This document shows positions 1 through 8,245 of a stretch of DNA of 64,000 nt, piece after piece (position 1 is the first letter of the stretch; every line of letters begins with the position of its first letter). Below the pieces are notes generated by a model. The model was not told the origin of the DNA. It made no database searches and saw nothing but the letters and a program-made list of their open reading frames with translations. Made by a program: the position numbers and the translations under genes. The DNA lies in contig BOPV01000001.1 of NCBI GenBank assembly GCA_018332375.1, positions 3,720,001 to 3,784,000 of the forward strand, read 5' to 3'. This DNA comes from Roseiterribacter gracilis. Its GTDB lineage: Bacteria; Pseudomonadota; Alphaproteobacteria; BOG-932; Roseiterribacteraceae.

Positions 1-1453
1 CGATTGTGATCGAATGACCTGCATTCGAACCGGCGCGCTCGTGATACTGCGCCGCAAACAAAGTTCCTTGTGCGGTCGGAACATAGGCGATCGCACCCGT
101 CGCGGTGCCGTCAACCCAGCGTCCGTCTGCTTCCCGGATTTTGTCGAGCACCGACGTCTCGGCACCCGCGGGTGGTGCGTTGAAGGACAGAAGGTTGGCG
201 ACGTTCCAGCTCGACAATTCCATGACGCGCGGCCAAGGCTCGGCAGTCGGGATCTGATCGAACCAGCATGCCGCGGCAAGGCCGCGTTCGCGCTTGGGAC
301 GGGCACCGTTCTGGGTCAGCGCCGCTTCGACATTCTGCCTATGTCGCTCCAACGTGTCGCGCGTATCGCCATAAACGACCAGCACCATCGCGTGTTCGAC
401 CAGCACGCCGGCCTCATCGTCGTCGGCGCCGATCATGTTCAGCAACGTCGAATACTGGCCCGCGATGGACGGGCGGAAATAGGCCGACAGGTCCGACGTC
501 GATTTCTTGTAGATGCGCATGCTGGCCTTGGCTTTGCGCAGCGGCGTGATCGCCTGCACGACCGCCAGCTCGGCATCGACCGTCATCAAATCTTCGATCA
601 ACTTGGCGCGCATATCCTGGCCGAAGTCGCGCACCGACAAGACGCAGCCGAGCTTGCAGTCTTCGCCGCGCCAGAAGCGGAACCAACCCGACGGCAAGTC
701 AGGCGCTTCGAACTCGACTTCATCGACTGCGAGCGCGTGCGCCAGGTCGGCTCCCAGCCGCGCCGGATTGGGCCGCGTGATCGGGGCGATCAACTGGCCG
801 AAAAATCCCGCAAGCGTCAGATCGCCCGCGACGGAGTCGCCGGCAAAATTGGTGAGCAGTTCCGGGCCGAACGGCCGCAGCAAGGTCTGCGCGCGCTCGA
901 CACGTTCGTTCAGCTTTGCCAACGCGTCCGTGCCGCCGTCGATTTCCAGCACAAGCGCCAAGGTATTGCGCCAGCCGCGCGCTGCGCGTGCGTTCCAGCG
1001 GCGGGCAATCTCAGCGGCGAGCCTGGTGCGCATCGGCGGCTCGGCCGGTGCGTTGATCGGACGGCGCAGCAGGATATGGCGCAACCGCACGCCATCATCC
1101 GCGGCGCCGTCGAGCAACTGTTTGGCGACATGGTACAGGCCGCGCTGCTCGTCTTCGGTCAGGAACGCGACGTCGCGGCCGGCCAATTCCAGCACCGCGA
1201 CATGCGTGCCGTCCTTGCAGCGTATGGCGACGCCTTTGCGTGTCGCGGCACCGGTCGGGCCGTGGGTTTCGATCGATAGCGTTTCGTCGAGCGGTATGTA
1301 GTCCGCGAGATGTTTTTTCACCGGCCGCGGCAAAGCGCGTTCGCGCACGCGCGGCACCAGCAATGCGGCTGCGCCAGCCGCGCTCGCGACCGTCCCGACA
1401 AACCCCAAGGCGGCAAACCACAGCGACGGTGGCAGGGCGACGGGCAGACTCAC
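1..1453 (-). CDS. virB4: VirB4-type T4SS ATPase, N-terminal part (cut by window edge)
   Basis: VirB4/TrbE proteins are the ATPases that power pilus assembly and transfer in type IV secretion systems, at the cytoplasmic face of the inner membrane. The frame is open from a GTG at 1453 to the left edge (484 codons). It starts with a hydrophobic stretch (SLPVALPPSLWFAALGFVG), followed by the VirB4-like central region. It reaches the window edge at YHERAGSNAGHSITI, the sequence that in this family runs directly into the Walker A loop. The ATPase core therefore lies outside the window. It begins 6 nt after the virB3 stop. The GTG start is inferred, because no ATG lies nearby. Identity rests on this pre-Walker motif and on the virB2-virB3 context. 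Confidence 0.8.
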   Translation of the reverse strand, partial: MSLPVALPPSLWFAALGFVGTVASAAGAAALLVPRVRERALPRPVKKHLADYIPLDETLSIETHGPTGAATRKGVAIRCKDGTHVAVLELAGRDVAFLTEDEQRGLYHVAKQLLDGAADDGVRLRHILLRRPINAPAEPPMRTRLAAEIARRWNARAARGWRNTLALVLEIDGGTDALAKLNERVERAQTLLRPFGPELLTNFAGDSVAGDLTLAGFFGQLIAPITRPNPARLGADLAHALAVDEVEFEAPDLPSGWFRFWRGEDCKLGCVLSVRDFGQDMRAKLIEDLMTVDAELAVVQAITPLRKAKASMRIYKKSTSDLSAYFRPSIAGQYSTLLNMIGADDDEAGVLVEHAMVLVVYGDTRDTLERHRQNVEAALTQNGARPKRERGLAAACWFDQIPTAEPWPRVMELSSWNVANLLSFNAPPAGAETSVLDKIREADGRWVDGTATGAIAYVPTAQGTLFAAQYHERAGSNAGHSITI

Positions 1454-1459
1454 GACGCG

Positions 1460-1783
1460 TCAGGCGAGATGCACGCGGCCCGCAACCGCGTCGATTTCGT
1501 TGCCGCGCGCGCGAATCTGGCGAACCGAGAACCAGGCGCGCGTCGCGGTCATATAATGCGGGTCGCGAAATTGCAGCAGGATCAGAACCGGCTGCACCGC
1601 CATCGGGATCAGCACGAACAGCAATGGCGACATATGCGCGACGGCGGCCAGAATCGTGCCGATGCCGATCCAGATTCCGAAATTGAGCAAGGTCGCTTTG
1701 GCCGGCGCCATCAAGAGCGTCCAGGGCTCGGCGGCGCGGGTTTGGATCGGCGTTTGCCGGTGATAGGCGGGGCGCGCCTCCAC
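1460..1783 (-). CDS. virB3: VirB3-like T4SS inner-membrane protein
   Basis: This is a small (107 aa) inner-membrane component of a type IV secretion system. VirB3 proteins work with VirB4 in assembling the pilus. A hydrophobic hairpin spans about residues 28-65 (LLNFGIWIGIGTILAAVAH, then LLFVLIPMAVQPVLILLQF) and is followed by the soluble RDPHY-type motif common in VirB3/TrbD. I chose GTG at 1783, just after the virB2 stop at 1788, with a GGGGA-like ribosome site in the end of virB2. A longer start at 1819 would overlap virB2 by 32 nt. Its position between virB2 and virB4 supports the call. Confidence 0.8.
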   Translation of the reverse strand: MEARPAYHRQTPIQTRAAEPWTLLMAPAKATLLNFGIWIGIGTILAAVAHMSPLLFVLIPMAVQPVLILLQFRDPHYMTATRAWFSVRQIRARGNEIDAVAGRVHLA

Positions 1784-1787
1784 GGGC

Positions 1788-2165
1788 TTACTGCGTCCCC
1801 TTGCAGTTGAACTGCGCATCTTTGTTGAGGAAGCCCATCAGCTGATCGGTGGTCGCAACGATGACCACCGACGCCACCAGCGTGATGAACAGGCCGGTGC
1901 GGAATCGGCTTCCGATCGACAAGACGACGACGACAAGAATGCCGATGCCCAGCGCGATATACACGAGCTGCTTGCCGACGTTGTAAACCTCGCAAAGCTT
2001 CGACGTGTAGGTCGTTTGCAGCGTCGAATCCGCTGCCTGGGCGACGGCGGGCTCGACCAGCACGACATGCGGGCCGCGCAAATCGAGCGACACTGCCGGC
2101 ATCACCACCGCCAATCCGATCGACAGCGCCAGCAGGCGCAACATCCGTTCCAGCACTCGCCGCAT
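1788..2165 (-). CDS. virB2: VirB2/TrbC-like T4SS major pilin precursor
   Basis: VirB2 proteins are the pilin subunits of type IV secretion pili. The 125-aa product has an Arg-rich N-terminus, a hydrophobic signal segment and a likely signal-peptidase site after AVAQA. The mature part carries two cysteines (KLCEV and FNCKG) and two hydrophobic segments, LVYIALGIGILVVVVLSIG and LFITLVASVVIVATT, as VirB2 pilins do. I chose ATG at 2165 because GGAG lies 8 nt upstream. A TTG at 2204 would extend the frame through an 8-bp dyad and lacks a signal-peptide rationale. It is first in a virB2-virB3-virB4 operon. Confidence 0.85.
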   Translation of the reverse strand: MRRVLERMLRLLALSIGLAVVMPAVSLDLRGPHVVLVEPAVAQAADSTLQTTYTSKLCEVYNVGKQLVYIALGIGILVVVVLSIGSRFRTGLFITLVASVVIVATTDQLMGFLNKDAQFNCKGTQ

Positions 2166-2181
2166 TCGGTCGTCTCCGCTC

Positions 2182-2209
2182 GCTCTTTGACTTACTCCGG
2201 CCAAAGAGC
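2182..2209. promoter_or_regulatory. 8-bp inverted repeat, possible operator
   Basis: GCTCTTTG (2182-2189) is repeated in perfect inverted form as CAAAGAGC (2202-2209) with a 12-nt spacer. It lies between the divergent virB2 operon and the plus-strand operon. It overlaps the -35 of the candidate plus-strand promoter, which is where a repressor would bind. No regulator gene is visible next to it. Confidence 0.45.
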
Positions 2210-2215
2210 TATCAG
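2187..2215 (+). promoter_or_regulatory. Candidate sigma-70 promoter for the 2279-4958 operon
   Basis: TTGACT (2187-2192) and TATCAG (2210-2215) are separated by 17 nt, in the only intergenic space upstream of the plus-strand operon. The -35 matches consensus at five of six positions and the -10 at four of six. It is a moderate match. Confidence 0.35.
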
Positions 2216-2258
2216 GCTAATACCGTAAAGTCGAGCCTATCTTAGAAACGGAGATTTG

Positions 2259-2282
2259 ATGGATCGGGCCTGGCCTCGATGA
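2259..2282 (+). CDS. Putative 7-residue leader ORF coupled to the next gene
   Basis: ATG at 2259 has a good Shine-Dalgarno sequence (GGAG, 5 nt upstream). It encodes MDRAWPR and stops at TGA 2280-2282, overlapping the ATG (2279) of the next gene as ATGA. The next gene has no ribosome site of its own at the right distance, so translation of this mini-ORF could deliver ribosomes to it. Too short for homology, so this is inference from spacing only. Confidence 0.35.
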   Translation: MDRAWPR

Positions 2283-2620
2283 AGACGCCGAGTTGGGTCG
2301 CGGCGGCGGGCGCCGTTTTGCTGGCGCTGGCGGATGCGATCCTCGCTTCCTTGGTGGTTCTGGCGGCCGGCATGGTCGCGACGCTCCTATGGTACGTCGC
2401 CGTCGAAGGCGCGCCGTCACCCAGTTCAATCGCGTCGGCGTGGCGTGCCGACGCGCCGATCGCGCTCGGCCTGTTTCTTCTGCCTGCGGTGACGTTGCTC
2501 GCTGCTTGTATCGCCGGCGTTGCGCGTCTCGTCGTGGCGAGCTGGACCGCGCTGCGCGGCGGTGCGCCGTTGCTTTGGGTTCCGCGCGTGCGGCTGCTCG
2601 CGCGTGGCTGGTTCGTATGA
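2279..2620 (+). CDS. Small membrane protein of unknown function
   Basis: I do not recognise this 113-aa protein. It has two hydrophobic regions, about residues 8-40 (VAAAGAVLLALADAILASL, then VVLAAGMVATLLWYVAV) and 60-90 (ALGLFLLPAVTLLAACIAG), so it probably spans the inner membrane two or three times. The C-terminus is Arg-rich and would lie in the cytoplasm. Translation seems coupled to a 7-codon leader (ATGA overlap at 2279), and its own stop overlaps the next start as ATGA. The divergent T4SS genes and the PilV-like gene downstream suggest a role in pilus or secretion assembly, but only by position. Confidence 0.6.
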   Translation: MKTPSWVAAAGAVLLALADAILASLVVLAAGMVATLLWYVAVEGAPSPSSIASAWRADAPIALGLFLLPAVTLLAACIAGVARLVVASWTALRGGAPLLWVPRVRLLARGWFV

Positions 2621-3348
2621 AGTCGCTCTTCGCGCGCGCGATCGGACGTGCCGATCTGCAGAGCGAAGGTGCAACGGCGGAACTGGCGCCGGCTGAAACC
2701 GTCGCCGCCGCGGTCTTGCGCGTGACCGAACTGTATGTACTTGGCGGCGAGCACCGGACGCCGGCGCTGCTGCGCGAAATGATCGAGCTTGCGGGCCAAG
2801 TCAACGATTCGGTGCGCGACGCGGTGCTCGATCTCGCCGACAGTGCCGCGCGGGCGCAAAATGCCTTGGCCCAGCTGCGTGCTGTCCAACGTGATTGGAG
2901 TCAGGCGCGCGCTGCGCCGGACGTCGCGCCGGCTGCGCAAGCGATGCCGGCGCGGTTTGCGATCGCGATCGATCCACGTGGGGCGGCTGCGACGGCTGCG
3001 GATCTGGTTGTCGCGCGGCGGCGCATGGCCGCGCTCGCCTTCGATCGCCTTCCCAACGCGCCGGTCTGGCCGCGCGTGAAGCTGCTGCTGCAGGCCTTCG
3101 GCTTTGACGCCGCCTTGATCGCGTTCTTGCGCGGCGGCGACGAGGTCACGTTGGAAGAAGCGGCGTCGCTGCTCGCCGAATGCGAAGGCGCCAGCGTGCC
3201 GATCTTTCGCACGCAGCTCATTCAGCTGTTCGAATTTCTGGTTGGCACGCTGGGGCTGGTCGAGCCGCCGCAATCGCATGACCTGCGCTTTCCTTCGCCG
3301 GAAGCGCCGGTGCCGCATCTTGCTTCGACATTGGACGCGCTTGGATGA
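2617..3348 (+). CDS. Hypothetical alpha-helical protein
   Basis: I do not recognise this 243-aa product. It has no signal peptide or membrane segment and looks mostly alpha-helical. Two charged and Ala-rich helical regions (about residues 20-85 and 130-200) are linked by an Ala/Pro stretch. It starts with ATG overlapping the previous stop (ATGA at 2617-2620), and its stop overlaps the PilV-like start in the same way. It is therefore the middle gene of a three-gene translationally coupled unit. By context it may be a cytoplasmic partner of the neighbouring pilus-like protein. Confidence 0.6.
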   Translation: MKSLFARAIGRADLQSEGATAELAPAETVAAAVLRVTELYVLGGEHRTPALLREMIELAGQVNDSVRDAVLDLADSAARAQNALAQLRAVQRDWSQARAAPDVAPAAQAMPARFAIAIDPRGAAATAADLVVARRRMAALAFDRLPNAPVWPRVKLLLQAFGFDAALIAFLRGGDEVTLEEAASLLAECEGASVPIFRTQLIQLFEFLVGTLGLVEPPQSHDLRFPSPEAPVPHLASTLDALG

Positions 3349-4958
3349 ACGGCCCGATCGAACCCACGATGTCGGCGTTGCCGCCGCATGCGCGGCCAGC
3401 TGGTGCGTTGCTTGGAACGATTGCGGCGCTGACCGCGGTCGGCGCCGCATCGATGGCCGCCTATGCAAGCTACGAGCTGTTTGCGCGTGACCTCGCCGCG
3501 CGCGACGTCGTCGGGAAAGTGCGTAAGCTGCGCGACGCTGGCGAGAATTGGACGCGCGCGAATTACACGTCGGTGCTGCGCGACGCGAAAGACGGTCCGG
3601 CCGAATTGCCACTCGCGCAGTTGATCGCGGTCGGCTTGCTGCCCGCGAACTTCGATCCAACCGATTCCTACGGCCAGCGCTACACGGTGCTGGTCCGCAG
3701 GTCGCCGACCTCGGCGCCGCTGTCGGCGGAGGCGCGGAAATGGGTCGACGGACAGCTCGAAATTCTGGTTGCGGGCACGGGCGGGCGCCCGATGCCGGAT
3801 GCGCGTGCGCGCTATACCGCGACCGTGCTGGGTGGTGGGGCTGCGATCACGCAGGACGATCCGGTGACGCTGCGCGGTGCGTATAATTCGTGGAACATGC
3901 CGGTGTCCGCATGGGTGACGGCAGCGTTGCCCGCGCCCCAATCGGGTTCCGTCGCGTCGTTGCTCGTGCTGCATCCGGGCGAACTGCAGATGGAATATCT
4001 CCATCGCTTCCGTCTGCCCGGTACGTCGACGCAGCCCAACATACCGGGCGGTGAGGCGTACAACACGATGGGTGCACCGATCGTGTTTGCGGCCGGCGGC
4101 GTGCGCGATGTCGGGCGTCTGGGTCTAAAGAATTTTATCTTTGACACGCCGAGTCCGTCGACGCCGTCCTTCGGCGCGTCGATCGGTGCCGTACCCTACG
4201 GCAGTTGCGTGGTACCGACGCCCACGCCGTCTCCGACCGGTGCCGTGCTGCCCATCATCGCGCCGGGCAGTGTGATTCGCGCAACCAACACGACGCTACC
4301 GGTGCCGATGAGCTGCGCGATCGTCGATGCGCCGGTGCCGTCGCAGCCGCCGCCAGCACCGAAATGGATTCCATGGCAATTGATCGGCACGCCCGGCGGC
4401 TTCCCCGACAGCTGCGCCCCGCAACAAGCGTTGAAATGGAGTGGTAGCGCTTGGACATGCGGCGCGACGATTCCGTTCTGCCCGTCGACAGGTACGCATC
4501 AAGTGCCATGTCCGCCGCCGTGCGCGGATATCGGTTGGCAGTGCTATCCGGATGGCTATTGGTATTACAGCTGCACGAGCGGCTGGATTCAGGGGAATCC
4601 CGCGAGCTGCCCGCCGACAACGCAAACATGTCCGGACGGGTCGGTTATTCCGGTGAGTTCGAATTGTCCGCCGGCGCCAACATGCGATCCGGAAATCTAC
4701 GCTTGGGCCCCATGTCCATCCGGTGTTCCCGAGGGCCTATGGTGGAGATTGAGCAGTAGCTCGCCGGGGAACTGCGTCTACAACGACGGCCCGTATCACA
4801 CGGGCTGCATCCCACCCGAAAATACGACCTCGGGGCCGCCGTGTGGCAACTGCTGGCCGACAAATAGCACCTGCACCTGGGAGGGTTGCCCGACCACCTG
4901 TGTCGGCGCGGGTGGGGCGTGTGCCTGGAACCAACCGGTGACGTGCGTGAGCTGCTGA
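3345..4958 (+). CDS. PilV/shufflon-like minor pilin with cysteine-rich C-terminus
   Basis: This 537-aa protein resembles the N-terminal domain of PilV-type shufflon proteins, minor pilins or tip adhesins of type IV pili. A single hydrophobic segment (about residues 20-40, GALLGTIAALTAVGAASMAA) is followed by helical and beta-rich regions like other bacterial shufflon N-termini. The last ~180 residues contain 22 cysteines in Pro/Thr-rich spacing (such as CPPPCADIGWQC), suggesting a disulfide-stabilised extracellular adhesin tip. I saw no inverted shufflon repeats near the 3' end, so no switching is implied. ATG overlaps the previous stop (ATGA). Family assignment is by overall pattern and is not certain. 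Confidence 0.55.
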   Translation: MNGPIEPTMSALPPHARPAGALLGTIAALTAVGAASMAAYASYELFARDLAARDVVGKVRKLRDAGENWTRANYTSVLRDAKDGPAELPLAQLIAVGLLPANFDPTDSYGQRYTVLVRRSPTSAPLSAEARKWVDGQLEILVAGTGGRPMPDARARYTATVLGGGAAITQDDPVTLRGAYNSWNMPVSAWVTAALPAPQSGSVASLLVLHPGELQMEYLHRFRLPGTSTQPNIPGGEAYNTMGAPIVFAAGGVRDVGRLGLKNFIFDTPSPSTPSFGASIGAVPYGSCVVPTPTPSPTGAVLPIIAPGSVIRATNTTLPVPMSCAIVDAPVPSQPPPAPKWIPWQLIGTPGGFPDSCAPQQALKWSGSAWTCGATIPFCPSTGTHQVPCPPPCADIGWQCYPDGYWYYSCTSGWIQGNPASCPPTTQTCPDGSVIPVSSNCPPAPTCDPEIYAWAPCPSGVPEGLWWRLSSSSPGNCVYNDGPYHTGCIPPENTTSGPPCGNCWPTNSTCTWEGCPTTCVGAGGACAWNQPVTCVSC

Positions 4959-5086
4959 TGTCTCTTTCGCAACACTACCTCGGAAGGCCAGCGAATCGAA
5001 AAAAAATGTATTTTATGGCCATTCTATTGGTAGCAATGGTTTGGGCCGGGAGTACCGTCCTCAAGCGAAACCAGAAGGACCCCCTA

Positions 5087-6541
5087 ATGCCGTCGTTTGC
5101 TTACAGTGTCACCGTCGTCGATAAGACGGGGCTCGCGACTGCGCAGAACATCGCTACGGCAAAGGCGGTCGTCGAGGCTGCATTCGCTGAATACGCCAAG
5201 TACATCACCGGCGCCGGAAGCATCGAGATCCAGGTTCAGATCTCGAACTCGTTCGGTCTATCGGCATTCAAAAATGACTTGCCGCAAATCAACGGTTCCA
5301 CGGCGACGATCCCGTCGCTGCCGGCGGCAGAGCTGATATCCGGAATCGATCAGAACGGATCAACGCCGGATGCATTCATTAATTTCAATATCGGTGCATT
5401 CAACTCCTACTGGACCGGTGATCGCGCACAGGTGCCGGCCGATAAAGTCGACGCGGTCTCGGTGGTCATGGGTTCACTGAAGAACGTATTCAACGTCTAT
5501 ACGTTCTCCGACGCGACGACGGGTGCGCAGCTCACGACGCCGGGGGGCGGGCGTTATTCCGACCCGATGAATCCCTTGCTGCAGAAGATCGGCGGTAAGT
5601 TCTTCTTCACTGGCGCGAACGCAGTCGCTGTGTTTGGCGGTCCGGTTCCCCTCGTCGAGAATCCGAACTCGGCAGCGTCGATCGCAAGCCTGCACCCAAC
5701 GCTATCAAGCGATGTCTTCGCGAACTGGGACGGCAACTCTCAGGACGCGCTGTTACCCGGCAAGGCATACAGCCTATCGCCGCTCGACCTAGCCATCATC
5801 AAAGACCTGAACCCAGGTCTGAAAGTCACGATCCCCCAAAAAGGTACAGCGGCGGTCGATACGTTCCGGCCGCTACTCGGCATCGCCGACATCTATGACG
5901 GGCTTGGCGCGCGCGACACGGTCGTCGAGCTCAGCGCACGGTCTGCGTACAACGTGACGCAGAATTCGGATGGTTCCGTTGCGGTCACATTGAAATCCGA
6001 CGCGAATGACGTCGACACATTCACCAATGTCGAACGTATTCATTTCTCCGATGGCGTGCTGATCTTCGACGGTGGCGTGAATGCGTCGCCGGCCTATCGT
6101 CTGTATCAAGCTGCATTCGCGCGTGTGCCGGACGAGGGTGGTTTGCTGGTGCAGGCGCACCAGGCCTTTGACGTGCTGGTGCCGCAGAAGATTGCGGCGG
6201 GCTTTTCCAACACCGACAAAGTCGCGGGCTTCACGGTTTCGAGCGCGCAGTATCAAGCCGAAATCGACGTTGCGGGACGCTTCATTACCGCGCCCGAGTT
6301 CGTCGCCAAATACGGCACGAATGTCAGCGACGGCGCTTTCGTCGATCTTCTGTACCAAAACGTGCTGGGGCGTCCGCCCGACGCGGGCGGGCGCCAAGTG
6401 CAAGTCGACGCGCTGCAGCACGGTACGTCGCGCGCGACGTTGCTCGCGAATTTTGCCGAGAGCCCCGAGAACGTTGCGCTGACTGCGGCCAATACAGTCG
6501 TCGGGCTTTGGTCGACCTTCCCCGATCCAGCTTTCGCCTGA
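5087..6541 (+). CDS. DUF4214 protein, probably type I-secreted
   Basis: The 484-aa product ends with DUF4214 repeats (about residues 335-480: YRLYQAAFARVPDEGG and LLYQNVLGRPPDAGG), a domain common in large alphaproteobacterial surface and type I-secreted proteins. The N-terminal half begins FAYSVTVVDKTGLATAQNI and has no signal peptide, consistent with type I secretion. I chose ATG at 5087 because a strong Shine-Dalgarno (AGAAGGA, 7 nt upstream) precedes it. The frame could be extended to 4958, adding a hydrophobic segment, but that stretch is AT-rich and lacks a good ribosome site. No ABC exporter is visible nearby. It ends 9 nt from the convergent nadE. Confidence 0.6.
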   Translation: MPSFAYSVTVVDKTGLATAQNIATAKAVVEAAFAEYAKYITGAGSIEIQVQISNSFGLSAFKNDLPQINGSTATIPSLPAAELISGIDQNGSTPDAFINFNIGAFNSYWTGDRAQVPADKVDAVSVVMGSLKNVFNVYTFSDATTGAQLTTPGGGRYSDPMNPLLQKIGGKFFFTGANAVAVFGGPVPLVENPNSAASIASLHPTLSSDVFANWDGNSQDALLPGKAYSLSPLDLAIIKDLNPGLKVTIPQKGTAAVDTFRPLLGIADIYDGLGARDTVVELSARSAYNVTQNSDGSVAVTLKSDANDVDTFTNVERIHFSDGVLIFDGGVNASPAYRLYQAAFARVPDEGGLLVQAHQAFDVLVPQKIAAGFSNTDKVAGFTVSSAQYQAEIDVAGRFITAPEFVAKYGTNVSDGAFVDLLYQNVLGRPPDAGGRQVQVDALQHGTSRATLLANFAESPENVALTAANTVVGLWSTFPDPAFA

Positions 6542-6550
6542 CGCGAACCG

Positions 6551-8245
6551 CTACTCGCGCCATCCATTCGCGATCGGCCAGCGCCGGTCGCGGCTGAGAT
6601 TGCGGGGCGTGATCTTCACGCCCGGCGGCGCCTGGCGCCGTTTGTATTCGGCGGCGTAGAGCATCTTCTGCACGCGTCGCACGATCGCTTCGGGCTCGCC
6701 CGCGGCGACGATGTCGGCCACCGGCAGTTCGTCCTCGATCAACATGTGCAGAATGCGGTCGAGCTGGTCGTACGGTGGCAGGTTGTCCTGATCGGTTTGA
6801 TCGGGTTTCAGCTCGGCCGACGGCGGACGCACGATGATTGCTTCGGGAATGACGACACCGTTCGGGCCCAACGCGCCCGGCGGCCGGTGCGTGTTGCGCC
6901 ACTTGGCGAGGTCGAACACCATCGTCTTGTAGACGTCCTTCAACACCGAATAGCCGCCGCACATATCGCCATAGAGCGTGGCATAGCCGACCGACATCTC
7001 GGACTTGTTGCCAGTCGTCAGCAGCATCAGACCCAACTGGTTCGACAAGGCCATCAGCAACACGCCGCGCGTGCGCGCCTGCAAATTCTGCGCAGTGAGA
7101 TCGTTCAGCGCGCCCGCCGTTTCGTCGAGCGTATGTTCCAGCGCCGCGACCGTCTCGACGATCGGCACCGTGTCGAGCTGCACGCCCAGACGATCGGCAT
7201 TCTCCTGCGCGTCGTCCATGCTTTGCTGCGACGTGTATTTCGACGGCAAGCGCACGGCGCGCACATTCTGCGCGCCCAGTGCATCGACCGCGACCGCAAG
7301 CGAGAGCGCCGAGTCGATGCCGCCCGACAGACCCAGCACGATGCCGGGGAAGCCCGTCTTGCGCACATAGTCGCGCAGGCCCAGCACCATCGCTTGCCAC
7401 ACGTCGGCGAGATCGTCGTCGTCTTCGCCAACCTCGTCCGCGCCGAGCGACAGACATTCGATGCCGGCGTCACCGCGGCGGAATTCGATCGTCGCGGTCG
7501 CTTCGGCAAAGCGCGGCAGAGTCGCAACGATGCGGCCGGTGCGGTCGACGACGAAACTGTCGCCGTCGAACACCAGCTCGTCCTGGCCGCCGACCTGGTT
7601 CAGATAGACGAGCGGCAAGTTCGCGGCGCGCGCGCGTTCGGCGGCGAGTTCGTGGCGACGACGGCGCTTGCCGAGTTCGAACGGCGATCCGTTCGGCACC
7701 AACAGCAATTCAGCACCGTGCTTGGCCAAGTGATCGGCGACGCGCGGCAGCCACATATCTTCGCAGATCAAACAACCGATGCGCACGCCGCGGAAGGTGA
7801 TCGGGTCGGGCAGCGCGCCGGGACGAAACACGCGCGCATCGTCGAACACACCGTAATTCGGCAGCTCGACCTTGGCTTGGGATGCGAGGATCTTTCCGTC
7901 GGCGAGAAAGAAGGCAGCGTTCTCGATGCCTTCGCCATCGGCCGCGCGGCGCGGCGCGGGCACGAACAAAGCCGGGCCGCCATCGGCGGTGGACGCTGCG
8001 AGTTTTGCAATCTCGCGCTCGCATGCAGCCAGGACCGAGCGGCGCAGCACCAGATCTTCGGGCGGATAGCCGAGCAGAAACAGCTCGGGCAGCATGACAA
8101 GATCGGCGCCGTCCTCGGCTGCGCGCGCGCGCGCTTCGAGCGCCTTGGCCGCGTTGCCGACAACGTCGCCGACCGTCGGGTTGAGCTGCGCCAGCGTGAT
8201 CGAAAGAAGCGGCGCCTCGTTGTTGAAACTGCCGCTGCTGCTCAC
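6551..8245 (-). CDS. nadE: Glutamine-dependent NAD+ synthetase
   Basis: NadE makes NAD+ from nicotinate adenine dinucleotide, ATP and glutamine in the cytoplasm. The 564-aa protein has both usual parts. The N-terminal nitrilase-like amidotransferase has the triad E54 (MLPELFLLG), K125 (QAKVELP) and C161 (CLICEDMW). The C-terminal synthetase has the PP-loop SGGIDS and the NKSEMSVGYATLYGDMCGG region. Length is normal for the two-domain bacterial type. The GTG start overlaps the manC stop as GTGA, so the two genes are probably co-transcribed. Nothing in the sequence is unusual. Confidence 0.95.
   Translation of the reverse strand: MSSSGSFNNEAPLLSITLAQLNPTVGDVVGNAAKALEARARAAEDGADLVMLPELFLLGYPPEDLVLRRSVLAACEREIAKLAASTADGGPALFVPAPRRAADGEGIENAAFFLADGKILASQAKVELPNYGVFDDARVFRPGALPDPITFRGVRIGCLICEDMWLPRVADHLAKHGAELLLVPNGSPFELGKRRRRHELAAERARAANLPLVYLNQVGGQDELVFDGDSFVVDRTGRIVATLPRFAEATATIEFRRGDAGIECLSLGADEVGEDDDDLADVWQAMVLGLRDYVRKTGFPGIVLGLSGGIDSALSLAVAVDALGAQNVRAVRLPSKYTSQQSMDDAQENADRLGVQLDTVPIVETVAALEHTLDETAGALNDLTAQNLQARTRGVLLMALSNQLGLMLLTTGNKSEMSVGYATLYGDMCGGYSVLKDVYKTMVFDLAKWRNTHRPPGALGPNGVVIPEAIIVRPPSAELKPDQTDQDNLPPYDQLDRILHMLIEDELPVADIVAAGEPEAIVRRVQKMLYAAEYKRRQAPPGVKITPRNLSRDRRWPIANGWRE

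Noticed and set aside
14..1279. A 421-codon plus-strand frame at the left edge
   Set aside because: It is exactly in register opposite the VirB4 frame, which continues to the edge and has the family motifs.
2166..2204. TTG start that would extend virB2
   Set aside because: The extension runs through the 8-bp dyad, lacks a ribosome site and would bury the signal peptide.
4400..4958. Shufflon inversion repeats in the PilV-like gene
   Set aside because: No inverted repeats or recombinase gene are seen near the 3' end.
4958..5086. N-terminal extension of the DUF4214 protein with a hydrophobic segment
   Set aside because: AT-rich spacer without a good ribosome site; the AAGGA-preceded ATG at 5087 is better. 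Not fully excluded.
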